A DNA stretch of 64,000 bases from Betaproteobacteria bacterium UBA2592 (lineage in GTDB: Bacteria > Pseudomonadota > Gammaproteobacteria > Burkholderiales > Rhodocyclaceae). The position numbers and the translations under genes were made by a program. The notes beneath the pieces are model-generated. The model saw only the letters and a program-made list of their open reading frames with translations. It was not told where the DNA came from and searched no databases. The stretch covers positions 62,001 to 126,000 of the forward strand of contig DDKS01000035.1 of the NCBI GenBank assembly GCA_002340095.1. Direction: 5' to 3'. Positions 8,037 to 17,089 of the stretch are shown piece by piece (within the stretch, counting starts at the first letter, position 1; every line of letters begins with the position of its first letter).

Positions 8037-11000
8037 ATGGGGCTGCGGCGCTTCCTCACCGGCCTGGTACTGGCCCTGGGCACGGCCCTGCCGGCCCTGG
8101 CCGCCGATGAATCCCTGATCGCCGTACTGGCCTTCCGGGACAAGGGGGAAACCGAACGGCGCTGGCAGCCCACTGCCGACTACCTGAACCAGGCCCTGCC
8201 CGGCCACCGTTTCCGGGTAGTCGCCCTGAGCCTGGCCGAAATGCAGCAGGACTTCGCGGGACTGAACCCCGATTTCGTCCTGGCTCAGCCCACCCTGCAC
8301 ATCGAGCTGCACCACCGTCAGGCCATGACCCGGCTCGCCACCCTGGTCGGGCCGGGTCAGACCGGCGACCGCTTCGGCGGCGTGATCCTGGTGGATGCCC
8401 GCCGCCACGACCTGAACACCCTGGCCGACCTCAAGGGCAAACGCCTGGCCGCCGTCAACACCAGCTCCCTGGGCGCCTACCAGGCCCAAGCCCACGCGCT
8501 GCTGCAGGCCGGGGTGGACATCCGCAACGAAGCCCAGGTGCTGTTCGTCGATGCGCCCCAGGACCGCACCATTGCCGCCCTGCTCGAAGGCCGGGCCGAT
8601 GCCGCCTTCGTCCGCACCGGGGTGCTCGAGGCCATGTTGCAAGAAGGCAAGCTCGCCCCGGGACAGCTCAGGGTGCTGGCCCCCCGGCAGGAGCCCGGCT
8701 TCACCCAGGCCCTGTCCACCCGCCTCTACCCCGAATGGCCGTTCGCGGCCCGCTCCCATGTGCCCGAGGCACTGCAAAAAGCGGTGGCCCGGGCCCTGCT
8801 CGCCCAACCGGCCGACCACCCGGCAAGCCAGGCCGGGCAATACCGGGGCTGGACCCTGGCCGGGGACTACCAGCCCCTGCGGGAGTTGCTGGAAGACCTG
8901 GAGCTGCCGCCCTACGACCACCCCCGCCTGACCCTGGCGGAGCTGTGGAAACGCTACAGCCTCCGGTTGCTCAGCGCCGCCGGCCTGGCCCTGGCCGTCC
9001 TGGCCCTGCTGCTCTGGCGCATGCGCCGCCTCAACCAGCGGCTCCGGGAACAGATGCGCCACAACCAGGACTACCTGCGCGAACTGGAGGCCGAGCAGCG
9101 GCTCTTCTCCAGCGGCCCCGTGGCGGTGATGACCTGGCAGGCCAGCGAAGGCTGGCCGGTGTTGCACGCTTCGGATTCGGCCAGCCGCGTGCTGGGAGTG
9201 GCCGCCGAACGGCTGCACACGCCCGGCTTCCGCTACAGCGACCTGATCCTGGCAGAAGACCTGCCCCACATCAGCGCCGAGGTGCAGGCCTTCCTGCAGG
9301 AAGGCCGCCACCAGTGGCAGCAGACCTACCGCATCCGCGACGACCAGGGGCAGATACGCTGGATCAACGACTTCACCATCGCCGAGCAGGATGAACAAGG
9401 ACGGATCGGCCGGATGCGCGGCTACCTGATCGACGACACGGAGCGCACCGAGCTGGAAAGCCGCCTGCGCCTGCTGGCCAGCGTCTTCGACAACGCCCAG
9501 GAGGGCATCGCCCTGACCGACACCCGGGGCGTGATCCTCGAAGTGAATCCCAGTTTCTGCCACATCACCGGCTACAGCCGCGCCGAAGCGGTGGGGCAAA
9601 CCCCGCGGCTGCTGAATTCCGGACGGCATCCTGCGGTGTTCTACGCGGCCATGTGGGAAGCCCTGGCCCGGGAAGGGGCCTGGCAGGGGGAAATCTGGAA
9701 CCGGCGCAAGGACGGGGAAATCTATCCCGAACTGCTCTCCATCACCGCCATGACCGACGCGCGGGGCGTCGTCACCCACTACATCGGGGTGTTTACCGAC
9801 ATCTCCGACATCAAGCGGCAGCAGCAGAAGATCGAACGCCTGGCCCATTACGACACCCTCACCGGCCTGCCCAACCGCGCCCTGCTGGCCGACCGGCTGC
9901 ACATGGCCCTGGCCCAGGCGCGCCGCGAACACACCCAGCTGGCCATCGCCTACCTGGACCTGGACGGTTTCAAGCCGGTCAACGACACCTACGGCCACAA
10001 TGTGGGCGACGCCCTGCTCACCCGCATCGGCCGCCGTCTCATGGCGGCGCTGCGGGAGACCGACACGGTGGCCCGCCTGGGCGGCGACGAGTTCGTCATG
10101 GTGCTGGGCGGCAGCGCCAGCCGCCAGGACTACCTGGAAACCCTGGAACGGGTGCTGACCCAGCTGGCCGAACCCTGCCAGCTGGCCGAGGTCACGGTCA
10201 GCCTGTCGGCCAGCATCGGCGTCACCTTCTTTCCCGACGACGATTCGGAGCCGGATGCCCTGCTGCGCCATGCCGACCAGGCCATGTACCGGGCCAAGCA
10301 GGCGGGGCGCAACCGTTATCACGTCTTCGAGATCCAGGAAGAGCGGGAATCCAGCCGCCGCCAGGAAAACCTGAGCCGCATCCGCAATGCCCTGGAGCGG
10401 GAGGAATTCTGCCTCTACTACCAGCCCAAGGTAGACATGCGCCGGGGCCTGGTGCTGGGGATGGAAGCCCTGATCCGCTGGAACCACCCGGAACGGGGCC
10501 TGCTGCCCCCGGGCGAATTCCTGCCCCTGGTGGAAAACACCGACCTGGAACTGCGGATCGGCGAATGGGTGATCGCCACCGCCCTGGCCCAGATGAGCCA
10601 ATGGCGCAAGCAGGGCCTGGAGCTGGCGGTGAGCGTCAACATCGCCAGCCCGCACCTGCTCTCCCCGGAATTCCTGCCCCACCTCACCACCCAGTTGCAG
10701 GCCTATCCCGCCCTGCCTGCCGGTGCCCTGGAAATCGAACTGCTGGAATCCGCCGCCCTGTCGGACATCAACGAAGTGGCCCAGGTACTGGCCACCTGCC
10801 GCCGACTGGGCGTGGGCATCGCCCTGGATGACTTCGGCACCGGCTATTCCTCCCTCGCCTACCTGCGCCGCCTGCCCGCCGACGTGCTCAAGGTGGACCA
10901 AAGCTTCGTGCGGGACATGCTGCACGACCCGGAAGACCTGGCCATCGTCGAGGGCGTGGTGGGCCTGGCCCAGGTGTTCCGGCGCCAGGTGATCGCCGAA

Positions 11001-11537
11001 GGGGTGGAAAGCACCTCCCACGGCATCATGCTCTTGCACATGGGCTGCGACCTGGCCCAGGGCTACGGCATCGCCCGACCCATGCCCGCCGCAGCCGTAC
11101 CCGGCTGGGTGCGCGACTGGCAGCCGGACCCGGCCTGGATCACCGCCGCCAACCTGGAACTGGAACGCCCCCACCTGACGCTGCTGCTCATGGAGGTGGA
11201 ACACCGGCACTGGGTGGAACAGATGCTGGGCCTGATCCAGGCCCCGCCCGGCAGCCACCCCCGCGTTCCGCCCCTGGAGGCCAGCGAATGCAATTTCGGC
11301 CGCTGGTACGAACGCAACCGCCAGACTCCCCCCTACGCGGAAGATCCCAGCTTCATCGCCATGGAAGCGGTGCACCAACAGGTGCACCAGCTCGGCCAGA
11401 ACATCCTGACGGCCCTGGAACAGGGCGACCGGGACGCCGCCCGACAGCACGGCGAAGCCCTGGCCGCCGCCCGCGACCAGCTGGTGAGCCTGCTGCACCA
11501 GCTGGTGGCCAGCGTGGCCCTGGGCGGGGACAACTGA
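8037..11537 (+). CDS. PhnD-like sensor, PAS-PAS-GGDEF-EAL-CZB membrane protein
   Basis: 1166 residues. A signal peptide is followed by a periplasmic phosphonate-binding-like (PhnD) domain at about 27-275 and a membrane helix at about 309-328 (GLALAVLALLLW). Two PAS domains (350-600) come next, then GGDEF with intact GGDEF near 682 and an RETD inhibitory site. EAL follows with MEALIRW near 809 and DDFGTGYSSLAYL. The last 120 residues carry H-x2-W, CNFGRWY and H-x3-H, the signature of a CZB zinc-binding domain. Both catalytic motifs are intact, so it could make and/or break c-di-GMP in response to a periplasmic ligand. It follows the HDOD-REC gene by 7 bases. Confidence 0.87.
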   Translation: MGLRRFLTGLVLALGTALPALAADESLIAVLAFRDKGETERRWQPTADYLNQALPGHRFRVVALSLAEMQQDFAGLNPDFVLAQPTLHIELHHRQAMTRLATLVGPGQTGDRFGGVILVDARRHDLNTLADLKGKRLAAVNTSSLGAYQAQAHALLQAGVDIRNEAQVLFVDAPQDRTIAALLEGRADAAFVRTGVLEAMLQEGKLAPGQLRVLAPRQEPGFTQALSTRLYPEWPFAARSHVPEALQKAVARALLAQPADHPASQAGQYRGWTLAGDYQPLRELLEDLELPPYDHPRLTLAELWKRYSLRLLSAAGLALAVLALLLWRMRRLNQRLREQMRHNQDYLRELEAEQRLFSSGPVAVMTWQASEGWPVLHASDSASRVLGVAAERLHTPGFRYSDLILAEDLPHISAEVQAFLQEGRHQWQQTYRIRDDQGQIRWINDFTIAEQDEQGRIGRMRGYLIDDTERTELESRLRLLASVFDNAQEGIALTDTRGVILEVNPSFCHITGYSRAEAVGQTPRLLNSGRHPAVFYAAMWEALAREGAWQGEIWNRRKDGEIYPELLSITAMTDARGVVTHYIGVFTDISDIKRQQQKIERLAHYDTLTGLPNRALLADRLHMALAQARREHTQLAIAYLDLDGFKPVNDTYGHNVGDALLTRIGRRLMAALRETDTVARLGGDEFVMVLGGSASRQDYLETLERVLTQLAEPCQLAEVTVSLSASIGVTFFPDDDSEPDALLRHADQAMYRAKQAGRNRYHVFEIQEERESSRRQENLSRIRNALEREEFCLYYQPKVDMRRGLVLGMEALIRWNHPERGLLPPGEFLPLVENTDLELRIGEWVIATALAQMSQWRKQGLELAVSVNIASPHLLSPEFLPHLTTQLQAYPALPAGALEIELLESAALSDINEVAQVLATCRRLGVGIALDDFGTGYSSLAYLRRLPADVLKVDQSFVRDMLHDPEDLAIVEGVVGLAQVFRRQVIAEGVESTSHGIMLLHMGCDLAQGYGIARPMPAAAVPGWVRDWQPDPAWITAANLELERPHLTLLLMEVEHRHWVEQMLGLIQAPPGSHPRVPPLEASECNFGRWYERNRQTPPYAEDPSFIAMEAVHQQVHQLGQNILTALEQGDRDAARQHGEALAAARDQLVSLLHQLVASVALGGDN

Positions 11538-11563
11538 GCCACAGCGGCCCCGCCCTGGGGCGC

Positions 11564-12613
11564 TCAGTGGACCCGCAGCCTTGGCGCCCCGGGGAGCGCC
11601 GCCTCCAGCTCGCCCACCACCGCCGCCCGCTCGAACCCCTGCCGGCGGAAGGTGGCCAGCACCTCCGGCACCGCCTCGGGCGCGCAGGCCACGAGCAAGC
11701 CCCCGGAAGTCTGGGGGTCGGTAAGCAGTTTCTGCTGCCATTCTCCGAGATCCGGCCCCAGGGCCACCTCTTCCTTGTAGCCGTTCCAGTTGCGCGTCGA
11801 GGCCCCGGTGGCCACGCCGGCCTGCACATGGGCCACGGCCTCCCCGATCAGCGGCAGATCGGCAAAGCGCACCCGGGCCCCCAGGTCCGAACCCCGGCAG
11901 ATTTCCAGCAGATGCCCGGCCAGGCCAAAGCCGGTCACGTCGGTCATGGCATGTACCGCATCCATGCCGCCCAGGGTGCTGCCCACCCGGTTGAGCTGGG
12001 TGGTGAGCGCCAGCATCTCGGCGTAGCCGGCGGAGGAGAGCTTGCCCTGCTTCAGGGCGGCGGACAGGATGCCCACGCCCAGGGGCTTGCCCAGCACCAG
12101 CACGTCCCCTGCCCGGGCGGCGCTGTTCTGCTTGACCCGGTCCGGATGCACGAGCCCCAGGGCCACCAGACCGTAGATGGGCTCCAGCACATCGATGGAA
12201 TGACCGCCGGCAATGGGGATGCCCGCCGCGTGGCAGACCGAGGCGCCGCCGGTGAGAATCTGCTCGATGACTTCGAGTGGCAGCTTCTCCAGGGGCATGC
12301 CGACGATGGCCAGGGCCAGGATCGGCGTGCCGCCCATGGCGTAGATGTCGGAAATGGCGTTGGTGGCGGCGATGCGGCCGAAATCGTGGGGCTCGTCCAC
12401 GATGGGGGTGAAGAAGTCGGTGGTGGCCACCAGGGCCTGGCTGTCGTTGAGGCGGTACACCGCCGCGTCGTCGGAGGATTCCGTGCCCACCAGCAGCTGG
12501 GGCGGGATCACGGCGGCCGGAGTGGCGGCCAGGATGCGGGACAGGATGGCCGGGGCGATCTTGCAGCCGCAGCCGCCCCCATGGGCGAAGGAAGTCAGTT
12601 TGATAGCTTGCAT
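11564..12613 (-). CDS. selD: Selenide, water dikinase
   Basis: 349 residues. The glycine-rich N-terminus HGGGCGCKIAP contains the active-site Cys (Cys rather than Sec) and the following Lys. SSDDAAVY, ATTDFFTPIVDEPHDFGRIAA and TDVTGFGLAGHL are conserved ATP/Mg-binding segments. The enzyme uses ATP to turn selenide into selenophosphate, the selenium donor. It is divergent from selU, its likely consumer, over a 69-base spacer. selA and selB are not in the window, so selenophosphate here is best linked to tRNA modification. Confidence 0.96.
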   Translation of the reverse strand: MQAIKLTSFAHGGGCGCKIAPAILSRILAATPAAVIPPQLLVGTESSDDAAVYRLNDSQALVATTDFFTPIVDEPHDFGRIAATNAISDIYAMGGTPILALAIVGMPLEKLPLEVIEQILTGGASVCHAAGIPIAGGHSIDVLEPIYGLVALGLVHPDRVKQNSAARAGDVLVLGKPLGVGILSAALKQGKLSSAGYAEMLALTTQLNRVGSTLGGMDAVHAMTDVTGFGLAGHLLEICRGSDLGARVRFADLPLIGEAVAHVQAGVATGASTRNWNGYKEEVALGPDLGEWQQKLLTDPQTSGGLLVACAPEAVPEVLATFRRQGFERAAVVGELEAALPGAPRLRVH

Positions 12614-12682
12614 GATTCAGGGATCTGAAAAGGAAAGGGCGGCAGGCAGTAGAATGGCGACCCCATTTCCCCAGCCTGCGCC

Positions 12683-13744
12683 ATGAAATCATCAGGGCTT
12701 GCCACCGTAGCACAGCTTTCCGGCTACGCGGAAATCATTGACGTCCGCACGCCGGCCGAGTTCGCCGACGATCACATCCCCGGCGCCATCAACTGCCCGG
12801 TGCTCTCCGACGAGGAACGCGTCCGGGTAGGCACCCTCTACAAGCAGGTCTCCCCGTTTGAAGCGAAGAAGGTGGGCGCCGCCCTGATCGCCATCAACAT
12901 CGCCCGGCACCTGCAGACCCGCTTCGCCGACAAACCCCTCAACTGGCGGCCGCTGATCTACTGCTGGCGCGGCGGTCAGCGCAGCGGCGCCATGCAGATC
13001 ATCCTGCGCCAGATCGGCTGGAAGGCGGACAAGCTGGAGGGCGGTTACAAGGCCTGGCGCCAGCAGGTGCTCAAAGGGCTGGACAACCTGCCCCGGGCCC
13101 TGCACTTCCACGTCCTGAGCGGCGCCACCGGCAGCGCCAAGACCCGCCTGCTGCAGGCCATCGCCCGCCAGGGCGGGCAGGTACTCGACCTGGAGGAACT
13201 GGCTGCCCACAAGGGCTCGGTCCTCGGAATCCTGCCGGACGCGCCACAGCCCTCCCAGCGCGGTTTCGAGACCCGCCTGTGGCAGGTCCTGGCCGGCCTC
13301 GACCCGGCCCGCCCGGTGTTCGTGGAAGCAGAGAGCCGCCGCATCGGCCGGCTGCACCTGCCGGAAGCCCTGATCCTGCGCATGCGCCAGGGCCGCTGTC
13401 TGGAAATCCGCGCCAGCCGTGCAGCCCGCATCGCCTTTCTGCGCCAGGATTACGGCTATTACCTGCAGCAGCCCGAATCCCTGGCCGAACGCCTGCAGGG
13501 GCTGCGCCGCCTGCTCGGCAGGGCAGTGGTGCAGCACTGGCAGGCGCTGATCGCTGCCCGGGACTGGGAATCCCTGATCGGGGAGCTGCTGGATCGGCAC
13601 TACGACCCCCTGTACCGCCGCTCCCGCCAGAAGGATTTCGAACACCCCCCCAGCCTCGGCCATCTGGACACGGACGATCTCTCCCCGGACGCCCTCCCGG
13701 CCCTGGCCCGGGAGATCCTGGACCGCCGCCCCGCCGCACCCTGA
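12683..13744 (+). CDS. selU: tRNA 2-selenouridine synthase
   Basis: 353 residues. An N-terminal rhodanese domain (EIIDVRTPAEFADDHIPGA) carries the catalytic cysteine in YCWRGGQRSGAM near residue 94. A P-loop domain follows with SGATGSAKT near 146. This is the SelU/MnmH layout. The enzyme replaces sulphur by selenium at the wobble 2-thiouridine of certain tRNAs, through a geranylated intermediate. Its start and direction face away from selD. It ends directly against the stop of rfaE2 (convergent, no spacer). Confidence 0.94.
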   Translation: MKSSGLATVAQLSGYAEIIDVRTPAEFADDHIPGAINCPVLSDEERVRVGTLYKQVSPFEAKKVGAALIAINIARHLQTRFADKPLNWRPLIYCWRGGQRSGAMQIILRQIGWKADKLEGGYKAWRQQVLKGLDNLPRALHFHVLSGATGSAKTRLLQAIARQGGQVLDLEELAAHKGSVLGILPDAPQPSQRGFETRLWQVLAGLDPARPVFVEAESRRIGRLHLPEALILRMRQGRCLEIRASRAARIAFLRQDYGYYLQQPESLAERLQGLRRLLGRAVVQHWQALIAARDWESLIGELLDRHYDPLYRRSRQKDFEHPPSLGHLDTDDLSPDALPALAREILDRRPAAP

Positions 13745-14233
13745 TCAGAGCCGGCGGATTTTCTCCAGCAGCGCCGTGGTGGATTTCTGGTGGACAAAGG
13801 GGATGGAATGTACCGCCCCCCCCCAGCCGCGCACCTCGGGCGCCCCGACGATGCGCTCCACCGGCCAGTCACCGCCCTTGACCAGCACTTCCGGCCGGCA
13901 GGCGAGGATGGCGTCGATGGGCGTGTCCGCCTCGAACCAGCTCACCAGACTGACACATTCGAGCGCCGCCATCACCGCCAGCCGGTCCTCGAGGCAGTTG
14001 ATCGGCCGGTCATCGCCCTTGCCCTGACGCTTCACCGAGGCATCCGAGTTGAGGGCGACGATCAGGCTGGCGCCCAGGGCGCGGGCCTGGGCCAGGTAGG
14101 TGGCATGGCCCCGGTGCAGGATGTCGAAACAGCCGTTGGTAAATACCCGGGGCCCGGGCAGCAGGGCGGCCCGGGCCGCCAGTTGTTCCGGAGGACAGAT
14201 CTTGGCCTCGAAGGCGGGGGCGGGATAGTTCAT
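13745..14233 (-). CDS. rfaE2: D-glycero-beta-D-manno-heptose-1-phosphate adenylyltransferase
   Basis: 162 residues, a stand-alone nucleotidyltransferase domain like the C-terminal half of HldE. FTNGCFDILHRGHATYL contains the HxGH nucleotide motif, and KGDDRPINCLEDRLAVMAAL is family-specific. VKGGDWPVERIVG and a C-terminal FVHQKSTTALLEKI complete the match. It makes ADP-heptose for the LPS inner core. The ATG at 14233 is preferred to the GTG at 14239 because TGGAG lies about six bases before it, overlapping the end of yicC. It is coupled to yicC upstream. Confidence 0.92.
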   Translation of the reverse strand: MNYPAPAFEAKICPPEQLAARAALLPGPRVFTNGCFDILHRGHATYLAQARALGASLIVALNSDASVKRQGKGDDRPINCLEDRLAVMAALECVSLVSWFEADTPIDAILACRPEVLVKGGDWPVERIVGAPEVRGWGGAVHSIPFVHQKSTTALLEKIRRL

Positions 14234-14235
14234 GC

Positions 14236-15096
14236 TCACTCCAGGTTCTGCACCTGCTCGCGCATCTGCTCGATCAGCAGCTTGAGCTCCATGGCCGCCT
14301 GGGTGACTTCGGTGACGGCGGCCTTGGAGCCCAGGGTATTGGCCTCCCGGTTGAGTTCCTGCATGAGGAAATCGAGGCGCTTGCCCACGGCGCCGCCGCT
14401 GTCGAGGATGCGTTCCAGTTCATCCAGGTGGCTCTTGAGCCGGGCCAGTTCCTCATCCACGTCGATGCGTGCGGCGAACAGGGCCACCTCCTGCAGCACC
14501 CGGCCGTCGTCGGCAGCGCCCAGAGCCTCTTCCAGACGCTGCCTGAGCTTGTTGGTGAAGGCCGCCTGGGCGGCGGGAATGAGAGGTTCGACCCGGGCCA
14601 GCACGGCCCGCATCTGCCGGCTCCGCTCCAGGATCACCGCGGCCAGCCTGGCCCCCTCCCGAGCGCGGCAGTCGACAAACTCCGCGAGCACCTGATCGGC
14701 CAGGGCCAGGACCTGGGGACCCAGGCCGGCAAAATCCACCTGTTCGTCCCCGAACATGCCGGGCCAGCGCAGCACATCGCTGACCGCCAGGGGCCTGGCC
14801 TCGGGCATGGCGGCGCGGACCTGGGCCTCCAGGCCCTGCAGGACGGCCAGCATGTCTGCGTTCAGGTTCTGCTGTATCCCCTGCTTCAGACTGAAGTTGA
14901 GGCGGCATTCCACCTTGCCGCGCCCGACCCGGGCGGCGATCCGCTCCCGTACCGCCAGTTCGTGGGAGCGCAGTTCGTCGGCCACCCGGAAATGGATGTC
15001 GAGAAAACGGGAATTGACGCTTTTCAGCTCCAGGTGCAGGCTGCCGCCCTCGAACTCGAGGGTTTTGGCCCCGTAGCCAGTCATGCTGCAGATCAT
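14236..15096 (-). CDS. yicC: YicC family endoribonuclease
   Basis: 286 residues, nearly the same length as E. coli YicC (287). It begins MICSMTGYG, a hallmark of the family, and ends with GKRLDFLMQELNREANTLGSKA-type sequence that is highly conserved. The start at 15096 was chosen on that N-terminus. YicC proteins act as RNases in E. coli. The stop overlaps the rfaE2 start region, so the two are translationally close. It is divergent from the protein kinase gene at 15195. Confidence 0.95.
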   Translation of the reverse strand: MICSMTGYGAKTLEFEGGSLHLELKSVNSRFLDIHFRVADELRSHELAVRERIAARVGRGKVECRLNFSLKQGIQQNLNADMLAVLQGLEAQVRAAMPEARPLAVSDVLRWPGMFGDEQVDFAGLGPQVLALADQVLAEFVDCRAREGARLAAVILERSRQMRAVLARVEPLIPAAQAAFTNKLRQRLEEALGAADDGRVLQEVALFAARIDVDEELARLKSHLDELERILDSGGAVGKRLDFLMQELNREANTLGSKAAVTEVTQAAMELKLLIEQMREQVQNLE

Positions 15097-15194
15097 GAGA
15101 GGTATTCCGGTAAGGTTTGGGGAGTGCGCTTTCATGCCGGACGGATGTACCGCTTTACAGCCCGGACGGGAGGCCGGACAATGCCGGAGCCGCG

Positions 15195-16166
15195 ATGATA
15201 CCTTCCACGCCGATGGGCCAACAAGCCAACTCCGCACTGCCAACGGGTTTCAAACTCGAGGAATACACGATAGACCGCCAGTTGTCCCTGGGCGGTTTTT
15301 CCATCGTGTACCTGGCCCGGGACGCCGCCGGCAGGGAAGTGGCCATCAAGGAATACCTGCCCAACAGCCTGGCCCTGCGCGGCAAGGGTGAAATCCGCCC
15401 GGTGATCAGCCCCGAGCACCTGAGCGCCTTCCGCTACGGCATGAAGTGTTTCTTCGAGGAAGGGCGGGCCCTGGCCCGGCTGGTGCATCCCAACGTGGTG
15501 CGGGTGACCAACTTCTTCCGGGCCAACGACACGGTGTACATGGTCATGGAATACGAGCAGGGGCGTACCCTGCAGGAGTTCATCCACCGGCATCTGGGCC
15601 ACATTTCCGAACGCTTCATCCGCAACGTATTCACCCGCCTGCTCAACGGCCTGCGGGTCGTGCACAGCAACAAGCTGCTGCATCTGGACCTGAAACCCTC
15701 GAACATCTACCTGCGCGACGACCACACGCCGGTGCTGATCGACTTCGGTGCGGCGCGCCAGACCCTGTCCTCGGACACGCCCATGCTCAAGCCGATGTAC
15801 ACTCCGGGCTTTGCCTCCCCCGAGCATTACGGGGACCGCAAGAACCTGGGCCCCTGGAGCGACATCTACAGCATCGGCGCCTCCATGTATGCCTGCCTGG
15901 CCGGCGCCTCGCCCCAGCCCGCCGACGAGCGGCTGCAGCGCGACCAGCTGATCCCGGCCATGGTGCGCTGGGAGGGGCAGCTCTCGGATCAGTTGCTCGA
16001 GACCATCGACTGGTGTCTCAACCTGAACCACCTCTACCGCCCCCAGAGCGCTTTTGCTCTGCAGAAGGCCCTCGTGGAGAATGGCGAACCCCCACCGGAA
16101 AAACAGGTCAGCGAAACCTGGCTGGGCCAGCTGGTGGATAAACTGAAGAACCACAACAAATCATGA
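15195..16166 (+). CDS. Serine/threonine protein kinase
   Basis: 323 residues, one Hanks-type kinase domain and no membrane segment. Seen are the glycine loop LSLGGFSIVYLA, the ATP Lys in VAIKEYLP and the catalytic loop HLDLKPSNIYL. The magnesium loop IDFGAAR and the substrate-lobe GFASPEHYG, DIYSIGASMYACL follow. The catalytic loop has HLD instead of HRD. The ATG at 15195 has GGAG about seven bases upstream. Its stop overlaps the start of the phosphatase gene (ATGA), so kinase and phosphatase are made together. Confidence 0.93.
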   Translation: MIPSTPMGQQANSALPTGFKLEEYTIDRQLSLGGFSIVYLARDAAGREVAIKEYLPNSLALRGKGEIRPVISPEHLSAFRYGMKCFFEEGRALARLVHPNVVRVTNFFRANDTVYMVMEYEQGRTLQEFIHRHLGHISERFIRNVFTRLLNGLRVVHSNKLLHLDLKPSNIYLRDDHTPVLIDFGAARQTLSSDTPMLKPMYTPGFASPEHYGDRKNLGPWSDIYSIGASMYACLAGASPQPADERLQRDQLIPAMVRWEGQLSDQLLETIDWCLNLNHLYRPQSAFALQKALVENGEPPPEKQVSETWLGQLVDKLKNHNKS

Positions 16167-17080
16167 GATTCACCATTTACCAGGAAAGCCGCCAGGGCGG
16201 CCGGGAAAACAATGAGGACCGCCTGGCCTACTGCTATTCCCGGGATGCCTTGCTGATGGTGGTGGCCGACGGCATGGGCGGCCACTACTACGGCGAGGTG
16301 GCGGCCCAGATCGCCGTGCAGACCCTGACCGACGCCTTCCAGCGCGAGGCCCGCCCGATGCTGGCCGACCCCTTCCTGTTCCTGCAAAAACAGATCCACA
16401 ACGCCCACCACGCCATCCTCGACTATTCCGCCCAGAACCGGCTCGACGACTCCCCGCGCACCACCATCGTCGCCTGTGTCGTGCAGGACAACGTGGCCTA
16501 CTGGGCCCACGCCGGAGATTCCCGTCTGTACCTGATCCGCAGGGGCCGCATCTTCAGCCAGACCCGGGACCATTCCCAGGTCCAGGCCCTGGTGGACGAG
16601 GGACTCATCAGCCCCTCCCAGGCGGAAAACCACCCCGACCGCAACAAGGTCTACAGCTGCCTCGGGGGCAGTCACTCGCCCGAAGTGGATTTTTCCCGCA
16701 AGACTCCGCTGGAATCCGGCGACCTGATCGTGCTCTGCACCGATGGTGTCTGGGGCGTTTCCCCCGGCAACACCCTGGTGGAAGCCCTGAGGCACCCCAA
16801 CCTGATGCAGGCCGTGCCCCAATTCATGCAGCAGGCCGAGCGCTGGGGCGGCCCCCACGGGGACAACCTGTCCATGATCGTGGTGCGCTGGGAAGAGAAC
16901 TACCAGGAACAGACCCAGAGCAGCATCTCCACCCAGACCATGGGACTCGACGAGATCACCACAAGACTGGACGAATTCGGCCGCAATCCGAACTACAAGT
17001 CCGACCTCTCCGACGATGAGATCGAGCGCGCCATCGAGGAAATCCGCGCTGCCATCGACAAGTACAGCTTCAAGAAATAA
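16163..17080 (+). CDS. PP2C-type Ser/Thr protein phosphatase
   Basis: 305 residues. PP2C metal-binding motifs are present: RENNEDR, VVADGMGGHYYGE, WAHAGDSRLYLIR and LCTDGVWG, with HGDNLSMIVVRW near the end. The last 60 residues are an acidic tail outside the catalytic core. It should reverse phosphorylation by the kinase encoded just upstream, with which it overlaps by four bases (ATGA). The rph gene follows after 9 bases. Confidence 0.94.
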   Translation: MRFTIYQESRQGGRENNEDRLAYCYSRDALLMVVADGMGGHYYGEVAAQIAVQTLTDAFQREARPMLADPFLFLQKQIHNAHHAILDYSAQNRLDDSPRTTIVACVVQDNVAYWAHAGDSRLYLIRRGRIFSQTRDHSQVQALVDEGLISPSQAENHPDRNKVYSCLGGSHSPEVDFSRKTPLESGDLIVLCTDGVWGVSPGNTLVEALRHPNLMQAVPQFMQQAERWGGPHGDNLSMIVVRWEENYQEQTQSSISTQTMGLDEITTRLDEFGRNPNYKSDLSDDEIERAIEEIRAAIDKYSFKK

Positions 17081-17089
17081 GGAAAACCC

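Noticed and set aside
11543..11564. GC-rich hairpin between the convergent GGDEF-EAL gene and selD
   Set aside because: The stem is good but no T-run follows on either strand, so I do not call it a terminator.
7839..12713. Very long minus-strand open frame of about 1600 codons
   Set aside because: It lies opposite the two signalling genes and reads selD in the wrong frame. It is low-complexity Gly/Gln/Ala sequence produced by GC bias.
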